DNA of 64,000 nucleotides from Candidatus Hydrogenedentota bacterium (GCA_903893795.1 CAITNO010000066.1:35907-99906), one strand, 5' to 3'; shown: positions 8,445 through 18,003, counted from the stretch's first letter. The notes: generated from the letters alone by a model not told the origin. Translations and numbers: made by a program.

Positions 8445-11417
8445 ATGCCGACAATTGACAAACTGTCGCAGAAGCTGGATTTGTCCGCTGACGAAGCGGT
8501 TGAGATCCTGCGCAAACTGCATTATGAAATCGCGGGCGTCGATACAGAAATCGACGACCATCAGGTTGATACCCTGATTGAAATTGACGAAGACCGCGGG
8601 GCCTTCGACCGCCTTCTTGCCGCCGTGGAGAAGGAAGAAGCTAACAAGGCGAAGAAAGCCAAGGCCGCCGCCAAGAAAAACGCGGCTGAAGCCAAGAAGA
8701 AGGTTGTTCTGCCTGTCGAGGAGATCGTTCCGGTCGAAATAATCGTCGAACCGGAACCGGTCGTCGAAATTGTACCCGAGCCGGTTCCTGAAATAGTCGA
8801 ACCGGAAGTCGTTGTCGAGCAGGAAGAGCCCGAGGTCGGGGTCATCGTGCCTGAGATCGTTCCGGACCCCCCCGTGGTTGCTGTGGTCGTCGAAGCGGTT
8901 GTTGTTGAAGAGGTCACGCCGGTGGAAACCCATGAGGTTCCTGTCGTCGAAGGTCCTCCGAAACCGAAACCGCGCGCCGAGATCATGAAAGATGAGCCGG
9001 TGGTGGTTTCCGAAGCGCATTCGGAGCCTGGTTCGCACGGATTGGGCGACGGCGAGACTGCGGACGGCATCGGGCCGCATGGCGCAGCGGTTGGGGGCGA
9101 GACTCCGGAGGCCGAATTTGACGACGGTCCGCATGAGAATGAAGGTGCCCTTGCCGCCGCTGAACGGCAGCATGAAGAAATAGAACGCCGCAAGGCCGCA
9201 CGGAAGAAAGAGGGACACCGGGAGGAGAAGAAAGACGAACGACCGCCGGTGGCCGTGCCCGACCCTGATGTCGTGGCCCGGGTCATCGCCATGGACCAAA
9301 AGCGCAAGGCGCAGCGTGCAGCCCAGCAGGCGCCGCAGCCACAGCGTAGCACCTCCTCGGCACCCGGCGGAGCACCCAGCGCCCCCGGTGGTTCCAAATA
9401 CAAGACTACCACGACTATCAGCTTCACGGCCGGCGACGAGCGCGGCGAGCGCAGCGGGCCGCGGGGCGAGAAGCGCGGCGCAGGCAAGACAGCCAAGCAG
9501 AAGCAGAAAAAGGCAGAGCGTCTTCGTCTTGTTGAGGATAACATCCGCCGCGAGGCAGCAGCCGCAGTGAAGGAATACCAGTCCGGTGCTTCTGCTGGTG
9601 GCGTGAAGAAACGCCGCCGCAAACGCCGTGACGAGGACGGCGGCGGCGAGCATGAAAGCATGTCCGCCGGCACGATTCAGGTGGAGGAAAACATCACGGT
9701 CGAGCGTTTGGCCACCATGATGGACATCTCGGTGAGCGAGATTATCCTTGAACTGATGGAATTGAACATCCTTGCGACCAAGAACCAGACCCTTGATCTG
9801 GATTTGGTGCGGCAACTGGCGGACAGCCGCGGGTTCGACGTGGAGATATCCATCCCCGAAGAAGAGCAGATCTTTACCGAGGAACCGGACAGGCCAGAAG
9901 ACCTCATGCGGCGCAATCCCGTGGTGACTGTCATGGGCCATGTGGACCACGGCAAGACCACGCTGCTGGACAAAGTCCGGACAGCGAACGTGGCCGCCGG
10001 CGAGGCGGGCGGGATCACGCAGCATATCGCAGCCTACCAGGTGGAACTGCCCTCAGGCGGTGTTACCTTCTTGGATACGCCGGGCCACGAGGCGTTCACC
10101 CAGATGCGCGCCCGCGGCGCCCACATCACCGACGTCGTGGTGTTGGTGGTTGCGGCGAACGACGGCGTCAAGCCGCAGACCATTGAAGCCATCGACCACG
10201 CGAAAGCGGCTGAAGTGCCCATTGTGGTCGCGATTAACAAGTGCGACCTTGGCAATGCCCAGCCGGACCGGGTCCGTCAGGAACTGACCCAGTACGGCCT
10301 GCTCGATGAGCAGTGGGGTGGCAAGACGGTCATGAAGGACATTTCCGCCAAGATGGGTATTGGCGTGGATGACCTGATGGAACTGCTCGCTATACAGTCC
10401 GAAATGCTTGACCTCAAGGCCAATCCGACCAAGCGCGCCAAAGGCGCCATTATCGAATCAGAAATCACCATAGGCCAGGGTCCCGTGGCTTGGGTTCTCG
10501 TCCAGAACGGCACCCTGCGCGTCGGCGATGCGTTCCTTGCAGGAACGACCTATGGGCGTGTGCGCAGCATGACCAATTCGAAGGGTGACGAGATCCAGTC
10601 TGCTGGCCCCTCCACGCCTGTCGTTGTTACCGGATTCAATTCGCCGCCCGATGCGGGTGACGTGTTTATTGTCACGCAGGAAGAGCGTCTTGCGCGCAGT
10701 ATCGCCGAGAAGCGCGGTGCGGCCCAGCGCCTGAAGAAGGGCCCTGCGGTGAAACACATGACGCTGGAGGATTTCCATGCGCGTGTGGCCGGGTCGGAAC
10801 AGAAGACCCTTCAGGTTATCGTCAAGGGCGACGTGCAGGGGTCCGTGGACGTGCTGCTCACGAGTCTTGCGAAGCTTGGCAACGAAGAAGTCAAAGTCAT
10901 GGTTGTGCACTCCGGCGTGGGTGCGGTAAACGAGTCCGACGTGCTCCTTGCGAGCGCCAGCGACGCGGTGGTGATCGGCTTCCATGTGATAGCCAACGCT
11001 AAAGTGAAGAAGCTGGCCGAGCAGGAGGGTGTGGACATTCGGTCCTACCGGATCATTTACGAAATGCTGGAAGAGATCCGCAGTGCCCTCGAGGGTCTGC
11101 TGACCCCGGACAAGAAAGAGGTGGTCACGGGCCACGTCGAGGTGCGCCGAATATTCCACTCGTCCGCGTTGGGCAACATCGCAGGCTGCTACGTGCAGGA
11201 TGGCGAGGTGACCCGAGGCGTGAGCGCCAGGCTGATTCGCGACGGAGTCATAATTTACCAGGGCCGGATTGACTCACTCAGGCGGGAAAAAGACGATGCA
11301 CGGTCGGTGTTGACCGGCTTTGAGTGCGGTCTCAAACTGGAACGGTACGATGACATTCAGGTTGGCGACATCGTGGAAGTCTTCAAGATTGAGCAGGTTG
11401 CCAAGGTGCTTGTCTAG
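8445..11417 (+). CDS. infB: Translation initiation factor IF-2
   Basis: GTPase that places initiator tRNA on the 30S subunit and promotes subunit joining. The G-domain motifs are [15 protein letters not shown] (about 497), [17 protein letters not shown] and VAINKCDL. Domains II, III and IV follow, with typical blocks such as [12 protein letters not shown] and [10 protein letters not shown] short IF2-N domain opens the protein (about 1-55), then a roughly 330-residue low-complexity linker: first Pro/Val/Glu-rich, later Arg/Lys/Glu-rich. A second IF2-N-like segment is at about 415-465. GGAGGTG at 8430-8436 fits the ATG. Length 990 is at the long end, owing to the linker. Confidence 0.97.
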   Translation: MPTIDKLSQKLDLSADEAVEILRKLHYEIAGVDTEIDDHQVDTLIEIDEDRGAFDRLLAAVEKEEANKAKKAKAAAKKNAAEAKKKVVLPVEEIVPVEIIVEPEPVVEIVPEPVPEIVEPEVVVEQEEPEVGVIVPEIVPDPPVVAVVVEAVVVEEVTPVETHEVPVVEGPPKPKPRAEIMKDEPVVVSEAHSEPGSHGLGDGETADGIGPHGAAVGGETPEAEFDDGPHENEGALAAAERQHEEIERRKAARKKEGHREEKKDERPPVAVPDPDVVARVIAMDQKRKAQRAAQQAPQPQRSTSSAPGGAPSAPGGSKYKTTTTISFTAGDERGERSGPRGEKRGAGKTAKQKQKKAERLRLVEDNIRREAAAAVKEYQSGASAGGVKKRRRKRRDEDGGGEHESMSAGTIQVEENITVERLATMMDISVSEIILELMELNILATKNQTLDLDLVRQLADSRGFDVEISIPEEEQIFTEEPDRPEDLMRRNPVVTVMGHVDHGKTTLLDKVRTANVAAGEAGGITQHIAAYQVELPSGGVTFLDTPGHEAFTQMRARGAHITDVVVLVVAANDGVKPQTIEAIDHAKAAEVPIVVAINKCDLGNAQPDRVRQELTQYGLLDEQWGGKTVMKDISAKMGIGVDDLMELLAIQSEMLDLKANPTKRAKGAIIESEITIGQGPVAWVLVQNGTLRVGDAFLAGTTYGRVRSMTNSKGDEIQSAGPSTPVVVTGFNSPPDAGDVFIVTQEERLARSIAEKRGAAQRLKKGPAVKHMTLEDFHARVAGSEQKTLQVIVKGDVQGSVDVLLTSLAKLGNEEVKVMVVHSGVGAVNESDVLLASASDAVVIGFHVIANAKVKKLAEQEGVDIRSYRIIYEMLEEIRSALEGLLTPDKKEVVTGHVEVRRIFHSSALGNIAGCYVQDGEVTRGVSARLIRDGVIIYQGRIDSLRREKDDARSVLTGFECGLKLERYDDIQVGDIVEVFKIEQVAKVLV

Positions 11418-11431
11418 GCGAGGATTCAGCC

Positions 11432-11713
11432 TTGACCATTGGTGTGCTTTATCTGGATTTTCTGGTGCCGGACGCGCGTTCCCTTAAAGATAAGCGCCGT
11501 GTCATCAAGGGCCTCAAGGACAGGATGCGCGCCAGGTTTAACTGTTCCGTGGCCGAGATAGAATACCAGGATGTGTGGACCCGGTGCCGCCTTGCCGCCT
11601 GCGTCTTGAGCGGCGACAGTCAGCATGCCAACACCCAACTTAACGAAATCGCCAGTTTCGCCGAACGGCAGTTTGGTGCCGAACTGGCAGACTATCGGAT
11701 AGAAATGCTATGA
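11432..11713 (+). CDS. DUF503 family protein (YlxP-like)
   Basis: Small 93-residue protein of the DUF503/YlxP family, usually found between infB and rbfA. B. subtilis YlxP has been linked to ribosome maturation, but its biochemical role is not settled. The family pattern is seen in the N-terminal GVLYLDFLVPDARSLKDKRR followed by VIKGLKDRMRARFNCSVAE. TTG at 11432 is the likely start, preceded by AGGCGAGG (11416-11423). The stop codon overlaps the start of the next gene by 4 bases (ATGA), consistent with coupled translation. Confidence 0.82.
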   Translation: MTIGVLYLDFLVPDARSLKDKRRVIKGLKDRMRARFNCSVAEIEYQDVWTRCRLAACVLSGDSQHANTQLNEIASFAERQFGAELADYRIEML

Positions 11714-13077
11714 GCCCGAAAGGCCGTTCCAATCGCGTCGGCGAGCTGCTTCGCGAAGAAATTGCCAAGCTGATCAGCAAAGGTCTCAAGGACCCGCGCA
11801 TCGGTTTTGTGTCCGTCATGGAAGTGCGCATGTCGACCGACCTGCACTACGCGAACGTGTATGTGAGTCTTTTCGGCAGCGAGTCGGAGCGCAAGGGATC
11901 GCTGGTGGGCCTGCAAAATTCGGCCGGGTGGATACGCAGGGAAGTGGGAAAGTTTCTGCGCATGCGATACACCCCCGAAATCCGGTTCTTCCCGGACGAG
12001 ACGCTTGACAAGGTGTACCATCTTGAAGAGGTGCTCGAGGAAATCCACACCGAACAGCGCCAGTCGCCCATGCTTGCTTTGACTCTGGCGCAGGTGCTGG
12101 AGGAGATAGCCTCTTCCGAATCGTTGTTTCTGACTACCCATGTGAACCCCGATGGAGATGCCATCGGCAGCCTGCTGGGGATGTGGCACCTGGTTCGGGC
12201 GTTGGGAAAGACCAACAGCGCCATGGCGGTGGAGGGCACGGTTCCGAAAGTGTACTCATCGTTGCCGGGGGCGAAGCGCATCCTGAACGAGGACGCCGAC
12301 GCGCCATCCTTCGATACGCTGGTGATTCTTGACTGTTCGAGTTTTGACCGTATTGGTGCAATTGGCGACTGGATCGAACCGGCCACGAAAGTTATCGTAA
12401 TCGATCATCACAGTGACCCCGGCGCACCCGGAACGATGGGCCATATTGATCGCACGCAGGCGGCCACGGGCGAACTGCTCATGGACCTGTATGATGCGGC
12501 AGGCGTGGAGATTACGGCCGATGCCGCGCAGTGCCTCTACGTGGCACAGATTACCGACACGGGCGGTTACCGCTTTTCAAACACCACGGCCAAGTCCCAT
12601 GAAAAGGCCGCGCGGTTGGTGGCAACAGGGATTGACGTCGGCGAAGTGTGTAACCGGGTGTTCAACATGCAGCCCCGCACCAAACTCGCACTCATGGGGC
12701 GGGTGATTGCCCACGCGAACTTTCATGACAAGGGTGCGTGGGCCGATTCTTACCTGTCACCGGAAGACTTTGAGGAGTCTCAGGCCGTGGGGGAGAGCAC
12801 GGAAGGCCTCGTCAACTTGCTCAAACATGTTGAGGGCGTGAAGGTTGCCGCGCTCTTTACTGCCTGTGAACCAGACAAATGCAAAGTAAGCCTGCGTTCT
12901 GAGGGCAGCTTCGACTGCGCGGCTTTTCTGCGGCCCTATGGGGGCGGGGGACACGTTCCGGCTGCCGGCGCGACCTTTGAACTGCCTTTGGATACGGCGC
13001 GGGAAACGATTCTTGCCGCGCTCGACAAACAGCTTTCGACGCCCCCGGCGGACAATGACAGCGGAGTGGGTTCATGA
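11710..13077 (+). CDS. RbfA - NrnA (DHH/DHHA1) fusion protein
   Basis: One continuous 455-residue frame that joins two normally separate neighbours. Residues 1 to about 118 are ribosome-binding factor A (start SNRVGELLREEIAKLI, then LKDPRIGFVSVMEV, then a KH-type fold ending VYHLEEVLEEI). From about 121 on it is a DHH/DHHA1 phosphoesterase like NrnA, which degrades nanoRNA or pAp: THVNPDGDAIGSLLG, VIDHHSDPG, ITDTGGYRFSNTT and the DHHA1 motif YGGGGHVPAAGA are all intact. Met121 (12070) sits exactly at the domain border but has no obvious ribosome binding site. It overlaps DUF503 upstream and truB downstream by 4 bases each. Both halves look functional. Confidence 0.9.
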   Translation: MSPKGRSNRVGELLREEIAKLISKGLKDPRIGFVSVMEVRMSTDLHYANVYVSLFGSESERKGSLVGLQNSAGWIRREVGKFLRMRYTPEIRFFPDETLDKVYHLEEVLEEIHTEQRQSPMLALTLAQVLEEIASSESLFLTTHVNPDGDAIGSLLGMWHLVRALGKTNSAMAVEGTVPKVYSSLPGAKRILNEDADAPSFDTLVILDCSSFDRIGAIGDWIEPATKVIVIDHHSDPGAPGTMGHIDRTQAATGELLMDLYDAAGVEITADAAQCLYVAQITDTGGYRFSNTTAKSHEKAARLVATGIDVGEVCNRVFNMQPRTKLALMGRVIAHANFHDKGAWADSYLSPEDFEESQAVGESTEGLVNLLKHVEGVKVAALFTACEPDKCKVSLRSEGSFDCAAFLRPYGGGGHVPAAGATFELPLDTARETILAALDKQLSTPPADNDSGVGS

Positions 13078-13976
13078 AAAACGGGTTGCTATTGGTGGAC
13101 AAGCCGGCGGGCATTACCTCCCACGATGTGGTGGACCGCATTCGCCGGGCCATTGGCCAGCGCCGCATCGGTCATACGGGAACCCTTGACCCCGGTGCAA
13201 CGGGCCTGCTGGTGATGTGTTTGGGCCAGGCAACGCGTCTTTCCGAATACCTCACGGATCTCGACAAGGTTTATGAAGGGATCATGCGCCTTGGCCTTGA
13301 GACCTCCTCTTATGACCTTGATGGGGAAGTCGTGGCAGAACGCCCCGTTCCTCCGCTTGAGATATCCGATATTCAGGCGGTGTGCAACGGCTTCATCGGT
13401 GACATTCAACAGGTGCCGCCCATGATGAGCGCCGTGAAGATAGGCGGAAAGCGCCTGTACAAGATTGCCCGCCAGGGCGAGGTGGTGGAGCGGCCGCCAC
13501 GTCCGGTGAAAGTATTCTCCTTCGATGTTCTTTCCTGGAGCACCCCGGACGCAGGCATACGGGTTCGATGCGGAAGTGGGACCTATGTGCGAAGCCTCTG
13601 CCACGAAAGTGGACAGTTGCTTGGTTGCGGTGCCGCGCTGGCCGCCCTGCGGCGGACCGCCGTGGGGCGTTATACGGTGGGCGATGCGCTGCCGGTGGAT
13701 GAGCTTAACAATCTGGAAATTGTGTCTTCAAGGATCATTCCCATGGATGACGCCCTCGACCTGCCCGAAGTGCGGGTGGACCGCGCCCGGGAAGTGATCG
13801 TTACCACCGGCGGCGCCGTTGCGGTGGACAACCGGGAAGATGGAACAGAACCCGTCACCGAAGGTTTGGTGCAGATTAAGAACGCAGCGGGAAAACTCAT
13901 CGCCCTGGGCACGGCGATGCCGTCGGCAATGGGTGTGCGCGTACAGCCCAAACGCGTTTTCGTGGAACAGGACTGA
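13074..13976 (+). CDS. truB: tRNA pseudouridine(55) synthase
   Basis: Makes the universal pseudouridine 55 in the T-loop of tRNAs. The start GLLLVDKPAGITSHDVV and the catalytic motif RIGHTGTLDPGATGLLV (nucleophile Asp39) are typical, as are KVYEGIMRLGLETSSYD, PPMMSAVKIGGKRLYK and CGSGTYVRSLCHE. The C-terminus (about 220-300) is the PUA-like extension. The ATG overlaps the stop of the rbfA-nrnA fusion by 4 bases. Length 300 is normal. It continues the nusA-infB operon and is followed by ribF after 47 bases; the usual rpsO does not follow. Confidence 0.95.
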   Translation: MKNGLLLVDKPAGITSHDVVDRIRRAIGQRRIGHTGTLDPGATGLLVMCLGQATRLSEYLTDLDKVYEGIMRLGLETSSYDLDGEVVAERPVPPLEISDIQAVCNGFIGDIQQVPPMMSAVKIGGKRLYKIARQGEVVERPPRPVKVFSFDVLSWSTPDAGIRVRCGSGTYVRSLCHESGQLLGCGAALAALRRTAVGRYTVGDALPVDELNNLEIVSSRIIPMDDALDLPEVRVDRAREVIVTTGGAVAVDNREDGTEPVTEGLVQIKNAAGKLIALGTAMPSAMGVRVQPKRVFVEQD

Positions 13977-14023
13977 GCGATTCCGAGACAAAGGCCGGGG
14001 CTGGTCGCCAAGGAAATCTCTCC

Positions 14024-14956
14024 GTGCAAATCATAGAAAATGTGCTGGAGTATGGGCCGGACGCGGGCCGGGTCGTACTGACCATTGGCAGCTTCGACGG
14101 CGTTCACCTCGGACACCGTGCCCTGCTAGACCGTCTTGTGAACGAGGCCCGGCAATCCGGGCTGTCCGCAGCAGTCATGACCTTGCGCCCCCATCCCCGC
14201 GAGTTCTTCAATCCCGGGAATGCCCCCAACATCCTCACCAGTGACCGGCAAAAGGCCCGCTTATTGGCAGAAAGTGGCGTTGACAAGCTCTTCTTCCTCC
14301 CCTTCGATGCCGCTGTTGCGGGACTGGACCGGGCTGCCTTTGTGAAAGATATTGTGGTGGGGCGATGCGGGACAAAGAAGCTCGTGGTTGGCCATGATTT
14401 TCGTTTCGGAAAGGGCGCGCAGGGGAATTATGAGTATTTGGCCGAGGCTGCTCCGGCGTTGGGCATGGAAGTTTGCCAGATAGACCCGCTCTTTGCAGGC
14501 GGACAGTGCGTGAGCAGCACGATCATTCGCGAACGTATTCTGCAGGGCGAAATGGAGTCTGTGGAGGGCTTGCTGGGACGGCGCTACGCCGTGGAGGGTG
14601 AGGTGGTGCGCGGAAGGGGGATCGGCAACCAGCTCGGATTCCCCACCGCCAATGTGGCCCCCCACAATTCCGCCATCCCGGCCCACGGCGTGTATGCGGC
14701 CGAAGCGGTGGTGGACGGCAAACGCTGGATGGCCGCCGTCAATCTCGGTATTGCGCCCACGATTCGGCAGGAGCATGTCACCATAGAGGCCCATCTGCTT
14801 GATTTTGATGAGGACCTGGTTGGGAAAGTCATAGAAATCATCTTCCACAAGCGCATGCGTCCAGAAAGAAAGTTTCCCAACCTGGATGCGCTCATCGCCG
14901 CCATTGCCGACGATGTTCTCGTGGTACGGAACTATTTCGCTTCCATTGCGAAATAG
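14024..14956 (+). CDS. ribF: Bifunctional riboflavin kinase / FAD synthetase
   Basis: Converts riboflavin to FMN and FMN to FAD. The N-terminal nucleotidyltransferase domain shows IGSFDGVHLGHRALLDRL and the VGHDFRFGKGAQGN block plus SSTIIRERI. The C-terminal flavokinase domain shows GRRYAVEGEVVRGRGIGNQLGFPTANV in order and ends with KRMRPERKFPNLDAL. GTG at 14024 is used as start with AAGGA about 10 bases upstream. Length 310 is typical. It is the last gene of the rimP operon; a convergent gene follows after 56 bases. Confidence 0.94.
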   Translation: MQIIENVLEYGPDAGRVVLTIGSFDGVHLGHRALLDRLVNEARQSGLSAAVMTLRPHPREFFNPGNAPNILTSDRQKARLLAESGVDKLFFLPFDAAVAGLDRAAFVKDIVVGRCGTKKLVVGHDFRFGKGAQGNYEYLAEAAPALGMEVCQIDPLFAGGQCVSSTIIRERILQGEMESVEGLLGRRYAVEGEVVRGRGIGNQLGFPTANVAPHNSAIPAHGVYAAEAVVDGKRWMAAVNLGIAPTIRQEHVTIEAHLLDFDEDLVGKVIEIIFHKRMRPERKFPNLDALIAAIADDVLVVRNYFASIAK

Positions 14957-15012
14957 CAATCCCACCTGGGTGCAATTCATCAGTCGGTCGAGCGGACTGG
15001 CACAAGCAGTTC

Positions 15013-17460
15013 CTAAATGAACAACGAAGCATTAGACTCGTTGGCCGCGCCCAGGAACGCCCCCACCCCGCCGATTTCTATGCCGTCCATGAGTTCTTCC
15101 GGTTTGAGGCCCATGACGTCCATGGACATGGAGCACGCAACCAGGCGGACACCGGCTTCCTGTGCAGCGGCAATGAGTTCGGGCAGGGACATGACCTTTT
15201 TGTCTTTCATCACCATTTTCATCATCGCCGTGCCCATGCCGCCCATGTTCATCTTGGATAGCTTGAGACGGTTTGCACCGCGCGGCATCATCCAGCCGAA
15301 CATGCGGTCCATCATGCCTTTGCTTACGCTGGGCGGGTTGTCCCGGCGCAGTGCGTTCAGCCCCCAGAAAGTGAAGAAGATGGTTGTCTTGTTGCCCATG
15401 GCGGCGGCACCATTGGCAATGACAAAGGCGGCCAGAACCTTGTCTAGGTCACCGGAGAAACAAACGATGGTCTTGCCCGTTGCCGCAGGAGTTGATGAGC
15501 ACGCCAAAGCAGGGGAGAGGGCCGTGTCAGGCGTGCTGCGACGGATGCGTGCCACGTAGCGTCCTCCTGCCGATTTTACTTCCAGCAGCGTGTTTCCGGT
15601 GCTGTTGCACCAGGCCGGAATGTCCGCGGCAAAGCCGGGGTCGGAGGCGGTTACTTCGAGAACCGCACCGGGTTGGATGGATTCCATGTTCTTCTTCACC
15701 TGAACCATGGGACCGGGGCATTGAAGTCCGCAGACGTCGAGTTGAATCGCTTTGTCAGGCATGGTTGCCGTCTCCTGTTTTGCCGCATCCTTGGAGTCAT
15801 TTGCCTTGCAACGGGAGACCCCGAGCGTTGGTGCGGGAGTCTCCTTGGGATGGAACCATCCCCAGGTGCGGTAACCGCCATTCAAATTGCGAACACGGAA
15901 ACCGTTCTGCGTCAACATTCTCTCTGCGATGTAGCCGCGCAGGCCAACGGCACAGTACAGGGCGATTTCCCTGTCGCGCGGCAATTCGCCCAGGCGGCCG
16001 TGGAGTTCGTCCAGAGGAATGATGACGGCGCCGGGTAGAATTCCGGCCTCCGCCTCTGCAGGCATGCGCACGTCCAGCCAATATGTGTTCGCGCTGGCCT
16101 CGTCGGCCTCAATCATGTGCGTGTCACCGCGCAGCATGTTGCAGGCCACAAAACCGAGCATGTTGATGCCGTGCTTTGCCGCGCCCCATTGCGGCGAATA
16201 AGCCAGTTCAAGCTGCTCCAAATCGTACACCGACAGACCGCCCCGCATGGCCGTGGCGATAACGTCTATGGCGACTTCCACGCCGTCCGTGCCGATCATC
16301 TGCGCCCCGAATATGCTGCCGTCTTCGCCGAAGAGGAGCTTGATGCCCACCAACTGAGCGTTGGGGTAATATTTGGCGTGCTGGTTCGGATGGACATAGG
16401 CACGCCGGTAGGCGGTGCCTGCCGCTTTGAGCCGCTTTTCGGTCCAGCCTGTCTGGGCTGCCGCCAGGTTGAACACCTTGACGATGGAACTCCCCTGAAT
16501 GCCGGGATAGCTGCTGTTCCTTCCGCAGATAACATCGGCGGCAATGCGTCCCTGGCGGTTCGCCGGTCCGGCCAGCGGTATGGCCAGCGGGGTTTTGGTC
16601 AGCACGTCAAGCACCTGCACCGCATCGCCGACGGCGAAGATGTTGGGAACGCTGGTACGCATGGTCTCGTCCACCACAATGTGTCCGCGTTCGCCAAGGG
16701 TGAGGCCTGCCTGCTTGGCCAGGCCTGACCTGGGCCGCACGCCGATACACATGCAGACAAAGTCGGCCGCCAGCGTTTTGCCGTCGCGCAGCACAACGTG
16801 GTCCTTCTCAATGCGTTCAACAGCATTGGACAATTCAAGGTTCACACCGTTGAGGCGCAGTTCCTGCGCAAGCGGGGTCGTCATTTCACGGTCCATGGGG
16901 GCGAGCACCTGGTCGAGGAGTTCGATGAGATGCACGCCTAGGCCGCGCTCCCGCAGGTTCTCCGCCAGTTCAAGGCCGATGAATCCGCCGCCTATGATAC
17001 AGACGGAACTGGCTTTGGCTGCCGCAGCAGAAATGCTATCCATATCGTTGAGGTCGCTCAGCACAAACACGTGGGGGGCGTCCAAACCCGGGATCGGCAG
17101 GCGAATGGGCTCTGCCCCAGGGGCGAGTACGAGCGAATCGTATTCGGTGATACTCGAAGCCCCCGTATCAAGGTTCTTTACCGATACCGTTCGGTTGGCC
17201 GGGTCAATGGAGGTTACTTCATGACGGGTGAAGATGTCCAAACCATAGCGCGCCCGTAGGGTGTCCGGTGTTTGGACTGCCATGCCGGCGCGGTCGGTGA
17301 TAACGCCGCCGATGTAGTAGGGCATGCCGCAGTTGGCAAAAGACACGTCAGGTCCTTTCTCAAAAACGGTGACTTCGAGCGACGCGTCCAGTCGTTTCAG
17401 GCGTGCGGCGCAACTCATGCCACCCGCGACGCCACCGACCACAACAATTCTCTTTGTCAT
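15013..17460 (-). CDS. CoA-disulfide reductase / rhodanese / TusA / DsrE-like fusion
   Basis: Multidomain sulfur-handling flavoprotein of 815 residues. Residues 1-450 form an FAD/NAD(P)-dependent CoA-disulfide or persulfide reductase (VVVGGVAGGMS, redox Cys44 in FANCGMPYY, and IIGGGFIGLE for the second dinucleotide). A rhodanese domain follows (about 455-545, Cys503 in ALYCAVGLRGYI), then TusA (about 570-645, Cys581 in LQCPGP), then a DsrE/DsrF/DrsH-like domain to the end. Each Cys can carry a persulfide, so sulfur could be passed along one chain. The ATG at 17460 is preferred (GGAGG 8 bases before it); an in-frame ATG at 17499 has no such support. It lies 46 bases after the CsoR-type repressor and shares its promoter. 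Confidence 0.9.
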   Translation of the reverse strand: MTKRIVVVGGVAGGMSCAARLKRLDASLEVTVFEKGPDVSFANCGMPYYIGGVITDRAGMAVQTPDTLRARYGLDIFTRHEVTSIDPANRTVSVKNLDTGASSITEYDSLVLAPGAEPIRLPIPGLDAPHVFVLSDLNDMDSISAAAAKASSVCIIGGGFIGLELAENLRERGLGVHLIELLDQVLAPMDREMTTPLAQELRLNGVNLELSNAVERIEKDHVVLRDGKTLAADFVCMCIGVRPRSGLAKQAGLTLGERGHIVVDETMRTSVPNIFAVGDAVQVLDVLTKTPLAIPLAGPANRQGRIAADVICGRNSSYPGIQGSSIVKVFNLAAAQTGWTEKRLKAAGTAYRRAYVHPNQHAKYYPNAQLVGIKLLFGEDGSIFGAQMIGTDGVEVAIDVIATAMRGGLSVYDLEQLELAYSPQWGAAKHGINMLGFVACNMLRGDTHMIEADEASANTYWLDVRMPAEAEAGILPGAVIIPLDELHGRLGELPRDREIALYCAVGLRGYIAERMLTQNGFRVRNLNGGYRTWGWFHPKETPAPTLGVSRCKANDSKDAAKQETATMPDKAIQLDVCGLQCPGPMVQVKKNMESIQPGAVLEVTASDPGFAADIPAWCNSTGNTLLEVKSAGGRYVARIRRSTPDTALSPALACSSTPAATGKTIVCFSGDLDKVLAAFVIANGAAAMGNKTTIFFTFWGLNALRRDNPPSVSKGMMDRMFGWMMPRGANRLKLSKMNMGGMGTAMMKMVMKDKKVMSLPELIAAAQEAGVRLVACSMSMDVMGLKPEELMDGIEIGGVGAFLGAANESNASLFI

Positions 17461-17506
17461 AATTCCAACCTCCAGCAGAGATGCTGTTTGAATCTTCATT
17501 CAAGCC

Positions 17507-17782
17507 TTACGCAAATTTCGCAAAGATGTCGCTTAACTCCCGCAGATTGCGCGCCCGGTCCTCCTCTGATTGAATCGGTTCGCCCAGGCAGGATTCCAAG
17601 TGTTTTGACACTATCATGCGGGCCGTGGCGCGGATGGCGCCGTCAATGGCGGCAAGTTGTCGCAGGACAGCGACGCAATCGCGCTCTTCATCCATCATTT
17701 TGCGAACGCCGCGTATCTGTCCCTCCACGCGGCTCAGCCGCGCGGAAAGGGCCGCCCTGCACTTTGCATCATTCTCTTTCAT
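17507..17782 (-). CDS. CsoR/CstR/FrmR family repressor (DUF156)
   Basis: All-helical 91-residue DNA-binding repressor whose family senses copper, nickel, formaldehyde or persulfides. The family start SARLSRVEGQIRGVRKMM is clear. Cys36, His61 and Cys65 are in the positions of the Cu(I) ligands of CsoR (ERDCVAVL and SKHLESC). Persulfide sensor CstR has the two Cys but not the His. The downstream gene is a persulfide-type reductase fusion, which argues for sulfane-sulfur control, while the intact Cys-His-Cys triad argues for copper. GGAGG precedes the ATG. It is the first gene of the operon and probably represses itself through the palindrome at 17793-17811. Confidence 0.88.
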   Translation of the reverse strand: MKENDAKCRAALSARLSRVEGQIRGVRKMMDEERDCVAVLRQLAAIDGAIRATARMIVSKHLESCLGEPIQSEEDRARNLRELSDIFAKFA

Positions 17783-17792
17783 ATCGCCTCCA

Positions 17793-17811
17793 TATACCCC
17801 CCCCGGGTATA
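17793..17811. promoter_or_regulatory. Palindromic operator of the CsoR-type repressor
   Basis: TATACCC (17793-17799) and GGGTATA (17805-17811) form a perfect inverted repeat with a C5 centre. This is the TACCC...GGGTA architecture known for CsoR/CstR operators. It sits directly downstream of the -10 box of the minus-strand promoter and over the expected transcription start, where a bound repressor would block initiation. Confidence 0.75.
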
Positions 17812-17840
17812 ATCATACCCTAACGAACACGCTCCGTCAA
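17812..17840 (-). promoter_or_regulatory. Promoter of the repressor/CoA-disulfide reductase operon
   Basis: On the minus strand TTGACG (17840-17835) and TATGAT (17817-17812) are separated by exactly 17 bases, a strong sigma-70-type promoter. The operator follows immediately and the repressor ATG is about 30 bases further on. Confidence 0.75.
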
Positions 17841-17899
17841 ATTCCATTCCCCAGGGGCAATCTGGGGGGGCCTTGGGCGACGAGTCAGGATTGTTTCGA

Positions 17900-17929
17900 T
17901 TGTCCGTGAAAGTGCGGTAATGGTATGCT
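17900..17929 (+). promoter_or_regulatory. Promoter of the TolC/MacAB-type exporter operon
   Basis: TTGTCC (17900-17905) and TATGCT (17924-17929) are 18 bases apart, with TGG just before the -10 box (extended -10). Transcription would start near 17936, which makes the ATG at 17920 unusable and favours 18004 as start of the TolC-like gene. Confidence 0.5.
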
Positions 17930-18003
17930 TTGACTGGTTTTGGGAAACCGGATTGCGGGAACTGCGGTCTAACGGGAACAGGTATTACTATTTCGTGGTG
18001 GAT

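Noticed and set aside
8382..10025. Long open frame (547 codons) on the minus strand opposite infB
   Set aside because: It is antisense to the clear IF-2 gene, has His/Arg/Phe-rich composition without any domain, and results from the codon bias of the GC-rich low-complexity linker on the other strand.
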